Positions 26,456 through 37,389 of a stretch of DNA of 64,000 nucleotides are shown in pieces. How positions within the stretch are numbered: the stretch's first letter is position 1; the number at the start of each line of letters is the position of its first letter. A program made the position numbers and the translations under genes. The notes beneath the pieces were generated by a model. That model was not told the DNA's origin. It did not search any database and saw nothing but the letters and a program-made list of their open reading frames with translations. This stretch comes from an uncultured Nocardioides sp. (GTDB taxonomy: Bacteria; Actinomycetota; Actinomycetes; Propionibacteriales; Nocardioidaceae). The stretch is from assembly GCF_947488515.1 (NCBI RefSeq), contig NZ_CANKZF010000001.1:2170001-2234000 (forward strand), given 5' to 3'.

Positions 26456-27592
26456 GTGAAGTTCCGCGTCGAACGCGACGTCTTCGCCGATGCCGTTGCC
26501 TGGGCTGCCCGCAGCCTGCCCGTCCGCCCCAGCTCGCCGGTCCTGGCCGGTCTGCTGATCGAGGCGAGCGACGCCGGGCTGGTGCTCTCGACGTTCGACT
26601 ACGAGACCTCGGCCCGCGCCACGCTCTCCGCCGAGGTCAACGACGAGGGCAAGGCGCTGGTGAGCGGACGCCTCCTCGCCGACATCTGCCGCAGCCTGCC
26701 GGCCAAGCCGGTCGAGCTGACCCTCGACGGTCCCCGCGTCTCGCTCACCTGCGGGTCCGCGCGCTTCAGCCTCCAGACGATGCCGGTCTCCGACTACCCG
26801 ACGCTGCCGGAGATGCCCTCGGCCACTGGCACCGTCTCCAGCGCCGACTTCGCCCACGCCGTCGCGCAGGCCGTGACCGCGGCCGGTCGCGACGACATGC
26901 TGCCGGTGCTCACCGGCGTACGGATCGAGATCGACGGCTCGACCATGGCGCTCCTCGCCACCGACCGCTTCCGCCTCTCGCACCGCGAGCTCACCTGGAA
27001 CCCCCAGTCCCCCGACGAGTCGGTCGCCGCGCTGGTGCCGGCAAAGGTGCTCGGAGACACCGCCAAGTCGCTCACCTCCGGTGCCGAGGTGACGATCGCC
27101 CTGAGCTCGAGCGGCACCGGCGAGGGCCTCATCGGCTTCGAGGGCACCGGCCTGGGCGGCGTACGTCGCACCACCACGCGGCTGCTCGACGGCGAGTTCC
27201 CCAAGGTGCGCTCGCTCTTCCCGGCCGAGCACCTCACCGTGGCCAAGGTCAGCAAGGCCGACCTGATCGAGACCGTCAAGCGCGTCGCGCTGGTGGCTGA
27301 GCGCAACACCGCGGTGCAGATGAAGTTCGGCGACAACCAGATCGTCCTCGACGCCGGCTCCGGCGACGAGGCGATGGCGACCGAGGCCGTCGACGCCGAC
27401 ATCAACGGCGACGACCTGACCACCGGCTTCAACCCGCAGTTCCTGCTCGACGGCCTCACCGCCATCGACGGGGAGATGGTCGACCTGGCCTTCACCCAGG
27501 CGACCAAGCCCGTGGTCATCTCCGGCACCGACGCCGACGACACCACGGGGTCGTTCCGCTACCTGCTGATGCCGCGAAGGCTCCTGTCGTAG
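26456..27592 (+). CDS. dnaN: DNA polymerase III beta subunit (sliding clamp)
   Basis: 378 residues from GTG 26456 with GAGGAGA upstream. Three repeated clamp folds are recognisable: KFRVERDVFADAVAWAARSLPVRPSSPVLAGLLIEA, the middle segment with VLTGVRIEIDGSTMALLATDRFRLSHRE, and the C-terminal FLLDGLTAIDGEMVDLAFT ending LMPRRLL. Confidence 0.97.
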   Translation: MKFRVERDVFADAVAWAARSLPVRPSSPVLAGLLIEASDAGLVLSTFDYETSARATLSAEVNDEGKALVSGRLLADICRSLPAKPVELTLDGPRVSLTCGSARFSLQTMPVSDYPTLPEMPSATGTVSSADFAHAVAQAVTAAGRDDMLPVLTGVRIEIDGSTMALLATDRFRLSHRELTWNPQSPDESVAALVPAKVLGDTAKSLTSGAEVTIALSSSGTGEGLIGFEGTGLGGVRRTTTRLLDGEFPKVRSLFPAEHLTVAKVSKADLIETVKRVALVAERNTAVQMKFGDNQIVLDAGSGDEAMATEAVDADINGDDLTTGFNPQFLLDGLTAIDGEMVDLAFTQATKPVVISGTDADDTTGSFRYLLMPRRLLS

Positions 27593-27597
27593 GACTG

Positions 27598-27642
27598 GGT
27601 CTCGATGCGCCCGCTCGCCGGCGCTCGCGGGCTACTCGACCG
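27598..27642. repeat. REP-like palindromic element after dnaN
   Basis: GGTCTCGATGCGCCCGCTCG...CGCGGGCTACTCGACC: outer arms GGTCTCGA/TCGACC-type and inner arms CCCGC/GCGGG around CTCGCCGGCGCTC. From memory, close variants of this sequence are scattered in Nocardioides genomes. It begins 5 nt after the dnaN stop and could also act as its terminator. Confidence 0.6.
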
Positions 27643-27670
27643 GCGAGGGGTGGGGACTAGGCTCACGCGT

Positions 27671-28648
27671 ATGGACATCGGACTCGTCGGACTCGGCAAG
27701 ATGGGCGGCAACATGCGCGAGCGCATGCGCCGCGCGGGACTCACGGTCGTGGGCTACGACCGCAACCCCGACGTCAGTGACGTCGACTCGCTCGAGGCGC
27801 TCGTCGAGGCGCTGCCGAGCCCCAAGGTCGTGTGGATCATGGTGCCGGCGGGTGAGCCGACCCGCGCGACGGTCAAGGAGCTCGCCGCCCTGATGGGCGA
27901 GGGCGACGTGATCGTCGACGGCGGCAACTCGCGCTGGACCGACGACATCGCCAACGCCGAGCTGCTCGCGGAGAAGAAGATCGGCTACGTCGACTGCGGC
28001 GTCTCCGGCGGTGTGTGGGGCCTGGAGAACGGCTACGCGCTGATGTACGGCGGCGACGCCGACGACATCGCGAAGGTGCAGCCGGCGTTCGACGCGCTCA
28101 AGCCCGAGGGCGACTACGGGTCGGTCCACGCCGGCAAGGTCGGCGCCGGGCACTTCTCGAAGATGGTCCACAACGGCATCGAGTACGCGATCATGCAGGC
28201 CTACGCCGAGGGCTGGGAGCTGCTCGAGGCGGCCGACCTCACCGACAACGTCACCGAGGTCTTCCGCTCCTGGCGCGAGGGCACCGTCATCCGCTCGTGG
28301 CTGCTCGACCTCATGGTCTCCGCGCTCGACGACGACCCGGGCCTGTCGAAGGTCGCCGGCTACGCCGAGGACTCCGGCGAGGGACGCTGGACCGTCGAGG
28401 CCGGCATCGAGCACGCCGTCGCCACCCCGGCGATCACTGCTGCGCTCTACGCCCGCTTCGTCTCGCGCCAGGACGACTCGCCGACGATGAAGGCCGTCGC
28501 GGCGATGCGCAACCAGTTCGGCGGCCACGCGGTCCGCTCCGCGGCACCCAAGGGCGGCGACGCCGAGGGCAGCAGCGCCGGCGCCGAGCAGTCGGAGACG
28601 GCGAAGAAGGCCGGTGCCGGCAGCGCCCAGGAGCCCGGCGAGAGCTGA
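27671..28648 (+). CDS. gnd: 6-phosphogluconate dehydrogenase, decarboxylating (short GntZ/GndA type)
   Basis: 325 residues. Oxidises 6-phosphogluconate to ribulose-5-phosphate in the pentose phosphate pathway. NAD(P)-binding [16 protein letters not shown], the [11 protein letters not shown] and [22 protein letters not shown] segments, and [21 protein letters not shown] with the catalytic lysine. The last 40 residues are a disordered Gly/Ala/Glu tail. Gnd between dnaN and recF is the usual actinobacterial order. TAGGCT at 27658-27663, 7 nt before the ATG, suggests a leaderless mRNA. Confidence 0.95.
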   Translation: MDIGLVGLGKMGGNMRERMRRAGLTVVGYDRNPDVSDVDSLEALVEALPSPKVVWIMVPAGEPTRATVKELAALMGEGDVIVDGGNSRWTDDIANAELLAEKKIGYVDCGVSGGVWGLENGYALMYGGDADDIAKVQPAFDALKPEGDYGSVHAGKVGAGHFSKMVHNGIEYAIMQAYAEGWELLEAADLTDNVTEVFRSWREGTVIRSWLLDLMVSALDDDPGLSKVAGYAEDSGEGRWTVEAGIEHAVATPAITAALYARFVSRQDDSPTMKAVAAMRNQFGGHAVRSAAPKGGDAEGSSAGAEQSETAKKAGAGSAQEPGES

Positions 28649-28655
28649 TGTCCCT

Positions 28656-29783
28656 GTGCACGTCGCGCACCTGACCCTGCACGACTTCCGCTCCTACGCC
28701 GACATCGACGTCGCGCTGGAGCCGGGGGCGACGGCGTTCATCGGCCGCAACGGCCAGGGCAAGACCAACCTGGTCGAGGCGATCGACTACCTCTCCCGGC
28801 TCTCCTCGCACCGCGTCGCGACCGACGCGCCGCTGGTCCGCGCCGGTGCCGACCAGGCGATCGTCCGCGCGTCCGTGGTGAAGGAGGGACGTCCGGCGCT
28901 GATCGAGGTCGAGCTCAACCCCGGACGTGCCAACCGCGCCCGGATCAACCGCTCGCCGCTCCCCCGGCCCCGCGAGATCGTCGGACTCGTGCGCACGGTG
29001 GTCTTCTCCCCCGACGACCTGACCCTCGTGAAGGGCGACCCGTCGGACCGGCGCAAGTTCCTGGACGACCTGCTGATCCTGCGCTCGCCGCGGCTGGCCG
29101 GCGCGCGGTCCGACTACGACCGCGTGCTCAAGCAGCGCAACAGCCTCCTCAAGACGGCGGGCGTCGCCCGTGGCTCGTCACGCGACGCGGCGATGTCCAC
29201 GCTCGAGATCTGGGACGACAACCTGGCCCGCGTCGGCGCCGAGATCCTCGGCGCCCGGCTGCGGCTCGTCGAGGACCTGCGCCCCTACCTCGGCAAGGCC
29301 TACGAGGCCGTCGCCCGCGGTGCGAGCCGCGACGCCGCCGACATCGACTACCGCGCGAGCGTCGAGGTCGGCGACAACCTGCCGCAGGCGCTGCTCGACG
29401 CCATCGCAGCCCGGCGCAAGGAGGAGCTCGACCGCGGCATCTCCCTCGTCGGTCCGCACCGCGACGAGCTGCTGCTCTCCCTCGGCGACCCGCAGCTGCG
29501 ACTGCCGGTCAAGGGCTACGCCTCCCACGGGGAGTCGTGGTCGTTCGCGCTCGCGCTGCGTCTGGCGTCGTACGACCTGCTGCGCGCCGACGGCGACGAC
29601 CCGATCCTGGTCCTCGACGACGTCTTCGCCGAGCTCGACGCCGAGCGGCGCCAGCAGCTGGCGGAGCTCGTCGCCGGTGCCGAGCAGGTGCTGGTCACCG
29701 CCGCGGTCGCGGCGGACGTGCCCGCGTCCCTGCAGGGTGTCCGTTACCTGGTCGCGGACGGGCAGGTGACCCGTGACGACTGA
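28656..29783 (+). CDS. recF: DNA replication and repair protein RecF
   Basis: 375 residues from GTG 28656. SMC-like ATPase that loads RecA at gaps: [17 protein letters not shown], Walker [16 protein letters not shown], the signature region [12 protein letters not shown] with [24 protein letters not shown], and Walker [15 protein letters not shown]. Its end overlaps the next gene by 11 nt. Confidence 0.95.
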   Translation: MHVAHLTLHDFRSYADIDVALEPGATAFIGRNGQGKTNLVEAIDYLSRLSSHRVATDAPLVRAGADQAIVRASVVKEGRPALIEVELNPGRANRARINRSPLPRPREIVGLVRTVVFSPDDLTLVKGDPSDRRKFLDDLLILRSPRLAGARSDYDRVLKQRNSLLKTAGVARGSSRDAAMSTLEIWDDNLARVGAEILGARLRLVEDLRPYLGKAYEAVARGASRDAADIDYRASVEVGDNLPQALLDAIAARRKEELDRGISLVGPHRDELLLSLGDPQLRLPVKGYASHGESWSFALALRLASYDLLRADGDDPILVLDDVFAELDAERRQQLAELVAGAEQVLVTAAVAADVPASLQGVRYLVADGQVTRDD

Positions 29784-30336
29784 CGACCGCCCCGCGGACG
29801 AGGCACCAGACGAGCCCACGCCGGCGGACGCCGCGGCGGAGCACCAGCCCGACGGGCTCGACCTCGCGCGCGCGGCGGCCAGGGCCGCGGCTGCCACGCC
29901 GGGCGGCAAGCCCCGGAAGGCGACCTCGACCTTCCGCCGGCGCACGTTCACGAAGTCATCCGGGGCGCGTCCCGACGACCGCGACCCGCAGCTGCTCGAC
30001 CAGGCGATGGGGCGGCTGATCGCCAACCATGGCTGGGAGCTCGACCTCAAGGTCCAGGGGGTCTTCGGGCGGTGGGCCGAGCTCGTCGGCGACGAGGTGG
30101 CCGACCACTGCACGCCCGAGACGTTCGACGACGGCCGGCTGGTGGTGCGCACCGACTCGACCGCCTGGGCCACCCAGCTCAAGCTGCTCGCGCCCACCGT
30201 CGTACGACGCCTCAACGAGGAGCTCGGTCACGGCACCGTGACCGTGATCGAGGTGCTAGGGCCCCACCTGCCGAGCTGGAGGAAGGGGCGGCTGTCGAGC
30301 CGCGACGGTCGCGGTCCGCGCGACACCTACGGCTGA
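29773..30336 (+). CDS. DUF721 family protein, DciA-like
   Basis: 187 residues from GTG 29773. The C-terminal half carries the DUF721 core: [58 protein letters not shown]. The N-terminal 70 residues are charged and probably disordered. DciA members of this family load the replicative helicase in bacteria without DnaC (known); the position between recF and gyrB is conserved in actinobacteria. Confidence 0.88.
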   Translation: MTTDDRPADEAPDEPTPADAAAEHQPDGLDLARAAARAAAATPGGKPRKATSTFRRRTFTKSSGARPDDRDPQLLDQAMGRLIANHGWELDLKVQGVFGRWAELVGDEVADHCTPETFDDGRLVVRTDSTAWATQLKLLAPTVVRRLNEELGHGTVTVIEVLGPHLPSWRKGRLSSRDGRGPRDTYG

Positions 30337-30410
30337 GCCTCGTTCTGCCGATATGGGAGCCTCCCGACCACATGGGGACCCACCGACCCCCCTGTTCGAC
30401 CGGCTGACAG

Positions 30411-30433
30411 GCCCTCACGGGCCCGCTGAGGGC
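30411..30433 (+). terminator. Hairpin with T-run after the recF operon
   Basis: GCCCTCA (30411-30417) pairs with TGAGGGC (30427-30433) around a 9-nt loop and is followed by ACATTTT. A second 7-bp stem (30441-30447 with 30460-30466) lies just beyond. Confidence 0.6.
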
Positions 30434-30496
30434 ACATTTTCCCCCGGATCCATCCCCAACCGGGGGTTGGTGCTTCGGTTCAGGCGCCCTGACAGG

Positions 30497-30502
30497 TAAT
30501 AT
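30497..30502 (+). promoter_or_regulatory. Probable gyrB -10 element
   Basis: TAATAT, the best -10 match in the gap before gyrB, with TTCAGG at 30479-30484 as a possible -35. The transcript would have a leader of about 95 nt. Confidence 0.5.
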
Positions 30503-30605
30503 GAGGGTCACGAGTCGCATGCCGTGTTGCCCCGCAACCGCCGCGACTCGACTCATGTCGAACGCACCCGGACCGCGTCCGGGGCGACGAGCAGAAGGCT
30601 GTGCC

Positions 30606-32819
<2,214 letters not shown>

Positions 32820-32879
32820 GTCGCTAGTCCGATCTACGACCAGCCCTAGACATCGATAGAACGCAGGAGATAACCAGAC

Positions 32880-35609
32880 ATGACCGAGACCCCCACCGGC
32901 ACCGGCGGCGCAGACGGCTTCGGCCTCGGCGACGAGCGCATCCAGCCGATCGAGCTGCAGACGCTGATGCAGCAGTCCTACATCGACTACGCGATGACCG
33001 TGATCGTCGGGCGCGCGCTGCCCGACGTACGCGACGGGCTCAAGCCGGTGCACCGCCGGATCCTCTACGCGATGTACGACGGCGGCTACCGCCCCGACCG
33101 CGGCTTCTCCAAGTGCTCGCGCGTCGTCGGTGACGTGATGGGTCAGTACCACCCGCACGGCGACTCCGCGATCTACGACACCATGGTGCGCCTCGCGCAG
33201 CCCTGGGTGCTGCGCTACCCGCTCATCAACGGCCAGGGCAACTTCGGCTCGCCGGGCAACGACTCCGCTGCGGCCATGCGATACACCGAGTGCCGGATGG
33301 CGCCGCTGGCCATGGAGATGGTCCGCGACATCGACGAGGACACCGTCGACTTCCAGCCCAACTACGACGGTCGCTCGCAGGAGCCGACCATCCTGCCCAG
33401 TCGGTTCCCCAACCTCCTGGTCAACGGCTCGGCCGGCATCGCGGTCGGGATGGCGACCAACATCCCGCCGCACAACCTCATCGAGGTCGCCGACGGTGCG
33501 AAGTGGGCGCTCGAGCACCCCGACGCCAGCCGCGAGGAGCTGCAGGACGCGCTCGTCGAGCGGATCAAGGGCCCTGACTTCCCCAACGGCGCGCTGATCG
33601 TCGGCCGTCAGGGCATCGAGCAGGCGTACCGCACCGGTCGTGGCTCGATCGCCCAGCGCGCGGTGGTGGAGATCGACGAGGACGCCAAGGGTCGCGTCAT
33701 GCTGGTCATCAGCGAGCTCCCCTACATGGTCAACCCGGACAACCTGGCGCTCAAGATCGCCGAGCTCGCCGACTCCGGCCGGATCCAGGGCATCTCCGAC
33801 GTCCGCGACGACACCAGCTCGCGCACCGGCCAGCGCCTGGTGATCATCCTCAAGCGCGACGCCGTCGCCCGCGTCGTGCTCAACAACCTGTTCAAGCACA
33901 CCGAGCTGCAGTCCAACTTCTCGGCCAACATGCTGGCCCTGGTCGACGGGGTGCCGCGCACCCTGCCGATCGACCAGTTCATCTCCAACTGGGTCACCCA
34001 CCAGATCGAGGTCATCCAGCGCCGTACGCGCTTCCGGCTCGCCGAGGCCGAGCGCCAGGCCCACATCTATCGCGGGCTCGCCAAGGCTCTCGACGCGCTC
34101 GACGAGGTCATCGCCCTCATCCGTCGCAGCCCCGACGTCGAGGAGGCCCGCCAGGGACTCATCGCGCTGCTCGAGATCGACGAGATCCAGGCCAACGCCA
34201 TCCTCGAGATGCAGCTGCGCCGCCTGGCCGCCCTCGAGCGTCAGAAGATCATGGACCGACTCGGCGAGCTCGAGCGCGTCATCGCCGACCTCGAGGACAT
34301 CCTGGCCAACGAGGCGCGCCAGCGGCAGATCGTCTCCGACGAGCTGACCGAGATCGTCGACAAGTACGGCAACGAGCGGCGTACGCAGATCATCGCCGCC
34401 GACGGCGACCTGTCGATGGAGGACCTGATCCCCGACGAGGACCTCGTCGTCTCCATCACGCGCGGCGGCTACGCCAAGCGCACGCGTGCCGACCAGTACC
34501 GCCTGCAGAAGCGCGGCGGCAAGGGCGTGCGCGGTGCGACGCTGCGCGGCGACGACGTCGTGCAGCACTTCATCGCCACGACCAACCACCACTGGCTGCT
34601 GTTCTTCACGACCGCCGGTCGCGTCTACCGCACCAAGGCCTACAACCTGCCCGAGGCCGCCCGCGACGCCAAGGGCGGCCACGTCGCCGGCCTGCTGAGC
34701 TTCCAGCCCGACGAGGACATCGCCCAGGTGCTGGCGATCCGCGACTACGACCAGGCCCCCTACCTCGTGCTCGCCACCCGCACCGGCCTGGTCAAGAAGA
34801 CCAAGCTCGGCGACTACAACAGCCCGCGCCAGGCCGGCGTCATCGCGATCAACTTCCGTGAGGACGACGACGAGCTGATCGGCGCCGAGCTGGTCAACGC
34901 CGACGACGACATCCTGCTCGTGTCCCGCAAGGGCCAGGCGATCCGCTTCCAGGCCAGCGACGAGCAGCTGCGCCCGATGGGCCGCGCCACCGGCGGCGTA
35001 CGCGGGATGAAGTTCAAGCACGACGACGACGCGGTGCTCTCCCTCTCCGTGATCCGGGCCGCCCAGGTCGCGGCGGAGGAGGCCATCGAGGAGGCCGGCG
35101 CGTCCGTCGAGGACAGCGAGGTGAAGGAGCAGTACGTCTTCACCATCACCGACGGCGGCTACGCCAAGCGCACCCGCATCACCGACTACCGCACCACCAA
35201 CCGTGGCGGTGTCGGCATCCGCGCGGTCAAGCTCAGCAACGAGGACCGCGGCGGCCTGGTCGGCGCGTTCATCGTCGAGGAGGGTGACGAGGTGCTGTCG
35301 ATCACCAGCGGTGGGCAGGTCGTCCGCAGCCCGATCGACACCAACTTCCGGGCCACCGGTCGCGACAGCCAGGGTGTGAAGTTCGTGACGCCCAAGAAGG
35401 GCGACACGGTCGCCGTCGTGGCGCGTTCGGTCGAGGCACGTGAGGACGAGGAGGTCGAGGAGCAGGCCGCCGAGGCCGCCGCCGAGGTCGAGGCAGGCGC
35501 CCGTGAGGCCGCCGTCGAATCGCCCGACGTGGTCGACGATGCAACAATCGAGGATCAGGACGCTGTCGAAGCACCTGCCGATGCCCCCGCCGACGACACC
35601 GAGGAGTGA
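32880..35609 (+). CDS. gyrA: DNA gyrase subunit A
   Basis: 909 residues; AGGAGA upstream of ATG 32880. Catalytic tyrosine near residue 135 in [11 protein letters not shown]; the quinolone-determining segment reads [10 protein letters not shown] with Ser96/Asp100 (equivalents of E. coli Ser83/Asp87), a susceptible-type sequence by known resistance positions. The GyrA box is QKRGGKGV at about residue 541. C-terminal pinwheel blades follow, then an acidic tail of about 60 residues ([16 protein letters not shown]) that is longer than in most homologs. Confidence 0.97.
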   Translation: MTETPTGTGGADGFGLGDERIQPIELQTLMQQSYIDYAMTVIVGRALPDVRDGLKPVHRRILYAMYDGGYRPDRGFSKCSRVVGDVMGQYHPHGDSAIYDTMVRLAQPWVLRYPLINGQGNFGSPGNDSAAAMRYTECRMAPLAMEMVRDIDEDTVDFQPNYDGRSQEPTILPSRFPNLLVNGSAGIAVGMATNIPPHNLIEVADGAKWALEHPDASREELQDALVERIKGPDFPNGALIVGRQGIEQAYRTGRGSIAQRAVVEIDEDAKGRVMLVISELPYMVNPDNLALKIAELADSGRIQGISDVRDDTSSRTGQRLVIILKRDAVARVVLNNLFKHTELQSNFSANMLALVDGVPRTLPIDQFISNWVTHQIEVIQRRTRFRLAEAERQAHIYRGLAKALDALDEVIALIRRSPDVEEARQGLIALLEIDEIQANAILEMQLRRLAALERQKIMDRLGELERVIADLEDILANEARQRQIVSDELTEIVDKYGNERRTQIIAADGDLSMEDLIPDEDLVVSITRGGYAKRTRADQYRLQKRGGKGVRGATLRGDDVVQHFIATTNHHWLLFFTTAGRVYRTKAYNLPEAARDAKGGHVAGLLSFQPDEDIAQVLAIRDYDQAPYLVLATRTGLVKKTKLGDYNSPRQAGVIAINFREDDDELIGAELVNADDDILLVSRKGQAIRFQASDEQLRPMGRATGGVRGMKFKHDDDAVLSLSVIRAAQVAAEEAIEEAGASVEDSEVKEQYVFTITDGGYAKRTRITDYRTTNRGGVGIRAVKLSNEDRGGLVGAFIVEEGDEVLSITSGGQVVRSPIDTNFRATGRDSQGVKFVTPKKGDTVAVVARSVEAREDEEVEEQAAEAAAEVEAGAREAAVESPDVVDDATIEDQDAVEAPADAPADDTEE

Positions 35610-35616
35610 GTGACCC

Positions 35617-36162
35617 ATGTCGGAGCGCACCGCGACTCCCCGCCGTACCTCCGGGGGCGAGCCCAGCAAGCGGTCCCTGACCGAGCGGCTCCAGGACACG
35701 CTGTCCAGCGCCGCTGAGGAGCACCGCGCCAACGCCGGGCCGGCCGAGTCGCGAGGCAGTCGCGTGCGTCGTGCGGCCGGGCGCCAGCCGCGCCGTGCTC
35801 GGCTGCGGCTGACTCGGGTGGACCCGTGGTCGGTGATGAAGACGTCGTTCCTGCTCTCCGTCGCGTTCGGCGTCGTCACCTTCGTCGCCATCTTCATGGT
35901 GTGGTCGGTGCTCGGCGCTGCCGGTGTGTGGGACTCGATCAACTCGGCCGTGGCGAGCATCGTCGAGGGCGACAGCGGCAACTCCACCTTCGACGTCACG
36001 AACTACGTCGGCATGTCCCGCGTGCTCGGCTTCACGCTCCTCGTCTCGGTCGTCGACGTCATCCTGATCACCGCGATCGCGACCCTCACGGCGTTCCTCT
36101 ACAACCTCGCGGCCGCCCTCCTCGGCGGCATCGAGGTCACCCTCGCCGAGGACGAGAAGTGA
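35617..36162 (+). CDS. DUF3566 membrane protein
   Basis: 181 residues. A basic N-terminal half (RRAAGRQPRRARLRLTRVDPWSVMK), then two membrane helices (TSFLLSVAFGVVTFVAIFMVWSVL and LGFTLLVSVVDVILITAIATLTAFLYNLAAALLGG). The RxRL-x-RVDPWSVMKxSFLLS pattern defines DUF3566 proteins encoded right after gyrA in actinobacteria (Rv0007 position). Function unknown; starts 7 nt after gyrA. Confidence 0.9.
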   Translation: MSERTATPRRTSGGEPSKRSLTERLQDTLSSAAEEHRANAGPAESRGSRVRRAAGRQPRRARLRLTRVDPWSVMKTSFLLSVAFGVVTFVAIFMVWSVLGAAGVWDSINSAVASIVEGDSGNSTFDVTNYVGMSRVLGFTLLVSVVDVILITAIATLTAFLYNLAAALLGGIEVTLAEDEK

Positions 36163-36246
36163 GCCCGGCCTGAACGACGCCGGGCCGATTGGCACCGCCT
36201 GACCGTGGTCAGGTAACCTTCGGCGTCGCCGCTTGGCGGCGTGCAC

Positions 36247-36320
36247 GGGCCTATAGCTCAGACGGTTAGAGCGCTTCCCTGATAAGGAAGAGGTCGGAGG
36301 TTCAAGTCCTCCTAGGCCCA
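36247..36320 (+). tRNA. tRNA-Ile (anticodon GAT)
   Basis: Acceptor GGGCCTA pairs with TAGGCCC; D-arm AGCTCAGACGGTTAGAGC; anticodon loop CTGATAA gives GAT; T-arm GGAGG-TTCAAGT-CCTCC. CCA is not encoded. The tRNA-Ile/tRNA-Ala pair after gyrA is standard in actinobacteria. Confidence 0.97.
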
Positions 36321-36366
36321 CTCCATCCCTTCGCACCACCCTTCGCTCCGATCCCGAGGAGAGTCC

Positions 36367-36492
36367 ATGAAGAAGCTCCTGCTGGTCGCACTCGCCGCCG
36401 CCGGCGCGGTCGTCGCGAAGAGGAAGATGGACGAGGGCAAGAACGAGCAGGCCCTCTGGGCCGAGGCCACCGACACCGTCGAGAAGGCCTGA
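36367..36492 (+). CDS. DLW-39 family small protein
   Basis: 41 residues: [20 protein letters not shown] then [22 protein letters not shown] single N-terminal hydrophobic helix followed by K-x-E-x-x-LWAEATD is the pattern of the actinobacterial DLW-39 family, which sits between these two tRNAs. ATG 36367 lies 46 nt after tRNA-Ile with GAGGAGA upstream. Function unknown. Confidence 0.9.
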   Translation: MKKLLLVALAAAGAVVAKRKMDEGKNEQALWAEATDTVEKA

Positions 36493-36523
36493 CGCTCCAC
36501 CTCCGGCGCCCCGGCGCCACCAC

Positions 36524-36596
36524 GGGGCCTTGGCGCAATTGGTAGCGCACCTGCTTTGCAAGCAGGGGGTTGCGAGTTCGAGTCTCGTAGGCTCCA
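36524..36596 (+). tRNA. tRNA-Ala (anticodon TGC)
   Basis: Acceptor GGGGCCT pairs with AGGCTCC (one G-T pair); anticodon loop TTTGCAA gives TGC; T-arm GCGAG-TTCGAGT-CTCGT. CCA is encoded at 36597-36599, unlike the neighbouring tRNA-Ile. The accessory island begins immediately after it, making its 3' end a likely attachment site. Confidence 0.97.
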
Positions 36597-36600
36597 CCAG

Positions 36601-36628
36601 AGAAACCGCAGGTCAACCTGCGGTTTCT
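36601..36628 (+). terminator. Terminator hairpin after tRNA-Ala
   Basis: A perfect 12-bp stem (AGAAACCGCAGG / CCTGCGGTTTCT) with a 4-nt loop TCAA, 1 nt after the encoded CCA. It ends with TTTCTTG. Confidence 0.8.
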
Positions 36629-36733
36629 TGCATTTGTTCACCGTTCCGGTCGGCTTCGTGATCGGCCCCTAGGGGGACTGGTGGGGGAAGCGGCGGCTAG
36701 CTTCTCTGCGAACGAGCTGCGAAGCTCACGCCC

Positions 36734-37267
36734 GTGGACGGGTATCGGCGGCACGTGAAGGCCGCGATCCCAAGCGAGCACTCCCAAGAGGTCGATGAAG
36801 TCGACGCGTTGGCGGAGCGCCTGCGCAGGCATATTCACGACACGAGCGCGGAGATCGCTGCGATCCACGTCCATGGGGCCAAGAGCCTGGCGGTGCAGGC
36901 CCACTTCGCCAAGCTTCTGCGGCTCGAACTGGGGTTCGGCGAGGAGGTGGTGCTCACGCCTCAGAGTGGTTTCGTGACGCAGGCCCGGCCGGACTTCTTC
37001 TTCCGCCTGGGGTTAGGGCGCGGGGTGATCGCCGAGGTCGAACGCGGTGGAACCACGACGAACAACCACGATCTCAAGGACCTGTGGAAGGCGCACCTGT
37101 CGCCTGATTCGCATCACCTGTTCCTGATCGTCCCGTGGAACAACTGGAAGGCGGACGGGTCGGCCCGGGAGCGTCCGTTTCAGGTGGTGGCGCGGCGCAT
37201 CGGTGCCTTCTTCGGGGATCCACGTCGGGAGATCGACGTGTTGAGCGCCCATATCTTCGCTTATTAG
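36734..37267 (+). CDS. Hypothetical protein, possible PD-(D/E)XK-like nuclease
   Basis: 177 residues from GTG 36734. I do not recognise a named family. The C-terminal half reads ARPDFFFRLGLGRGVIAEVERGGTTTNNHDLKDLWKAHL then HHLFLIVPW: a PD, an ExE about 15 residues later at the end of a beta-strand, and a following strand are suggestive of a PD-(D/E)XK fold with Glu-Val-Glu-Arg in the catalytic strand. The N-terminal half is helical (HSQEVDEVDALAERLRRHIH). It is the first gene of the island and precedes the methyltransferase, so a restriction role is possible but unproven. Confidence 0.6.
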   Translation: MDGYRRHVKAAIPSEHSQEVDEVDALAERLRRHIHDTSAEIAAIHVHGAKSLAVQAHFAKLLRLELGFGEEVVLTPQSGFVTQARPDFFFRLGLGRGVIAEVERGGTTTNNHDLKDLWKAHLSPDSHHLFLIVPWNNWKADGSARERPFQVVARRIGAFFGDPRREIDVLSAHIFAY

Positions 37268-37389
37268 GGTCGCCAGACGGGCCTGACTGCGCCACGACGG
37301 GCGCTGGGCGCCGACGCGTCAAGAAGCATGTGATCTCTCGCGGCCCGCCGTGCCGTCGCTGTCGGTGACTCTTCGTAGAATCAGGTCCG

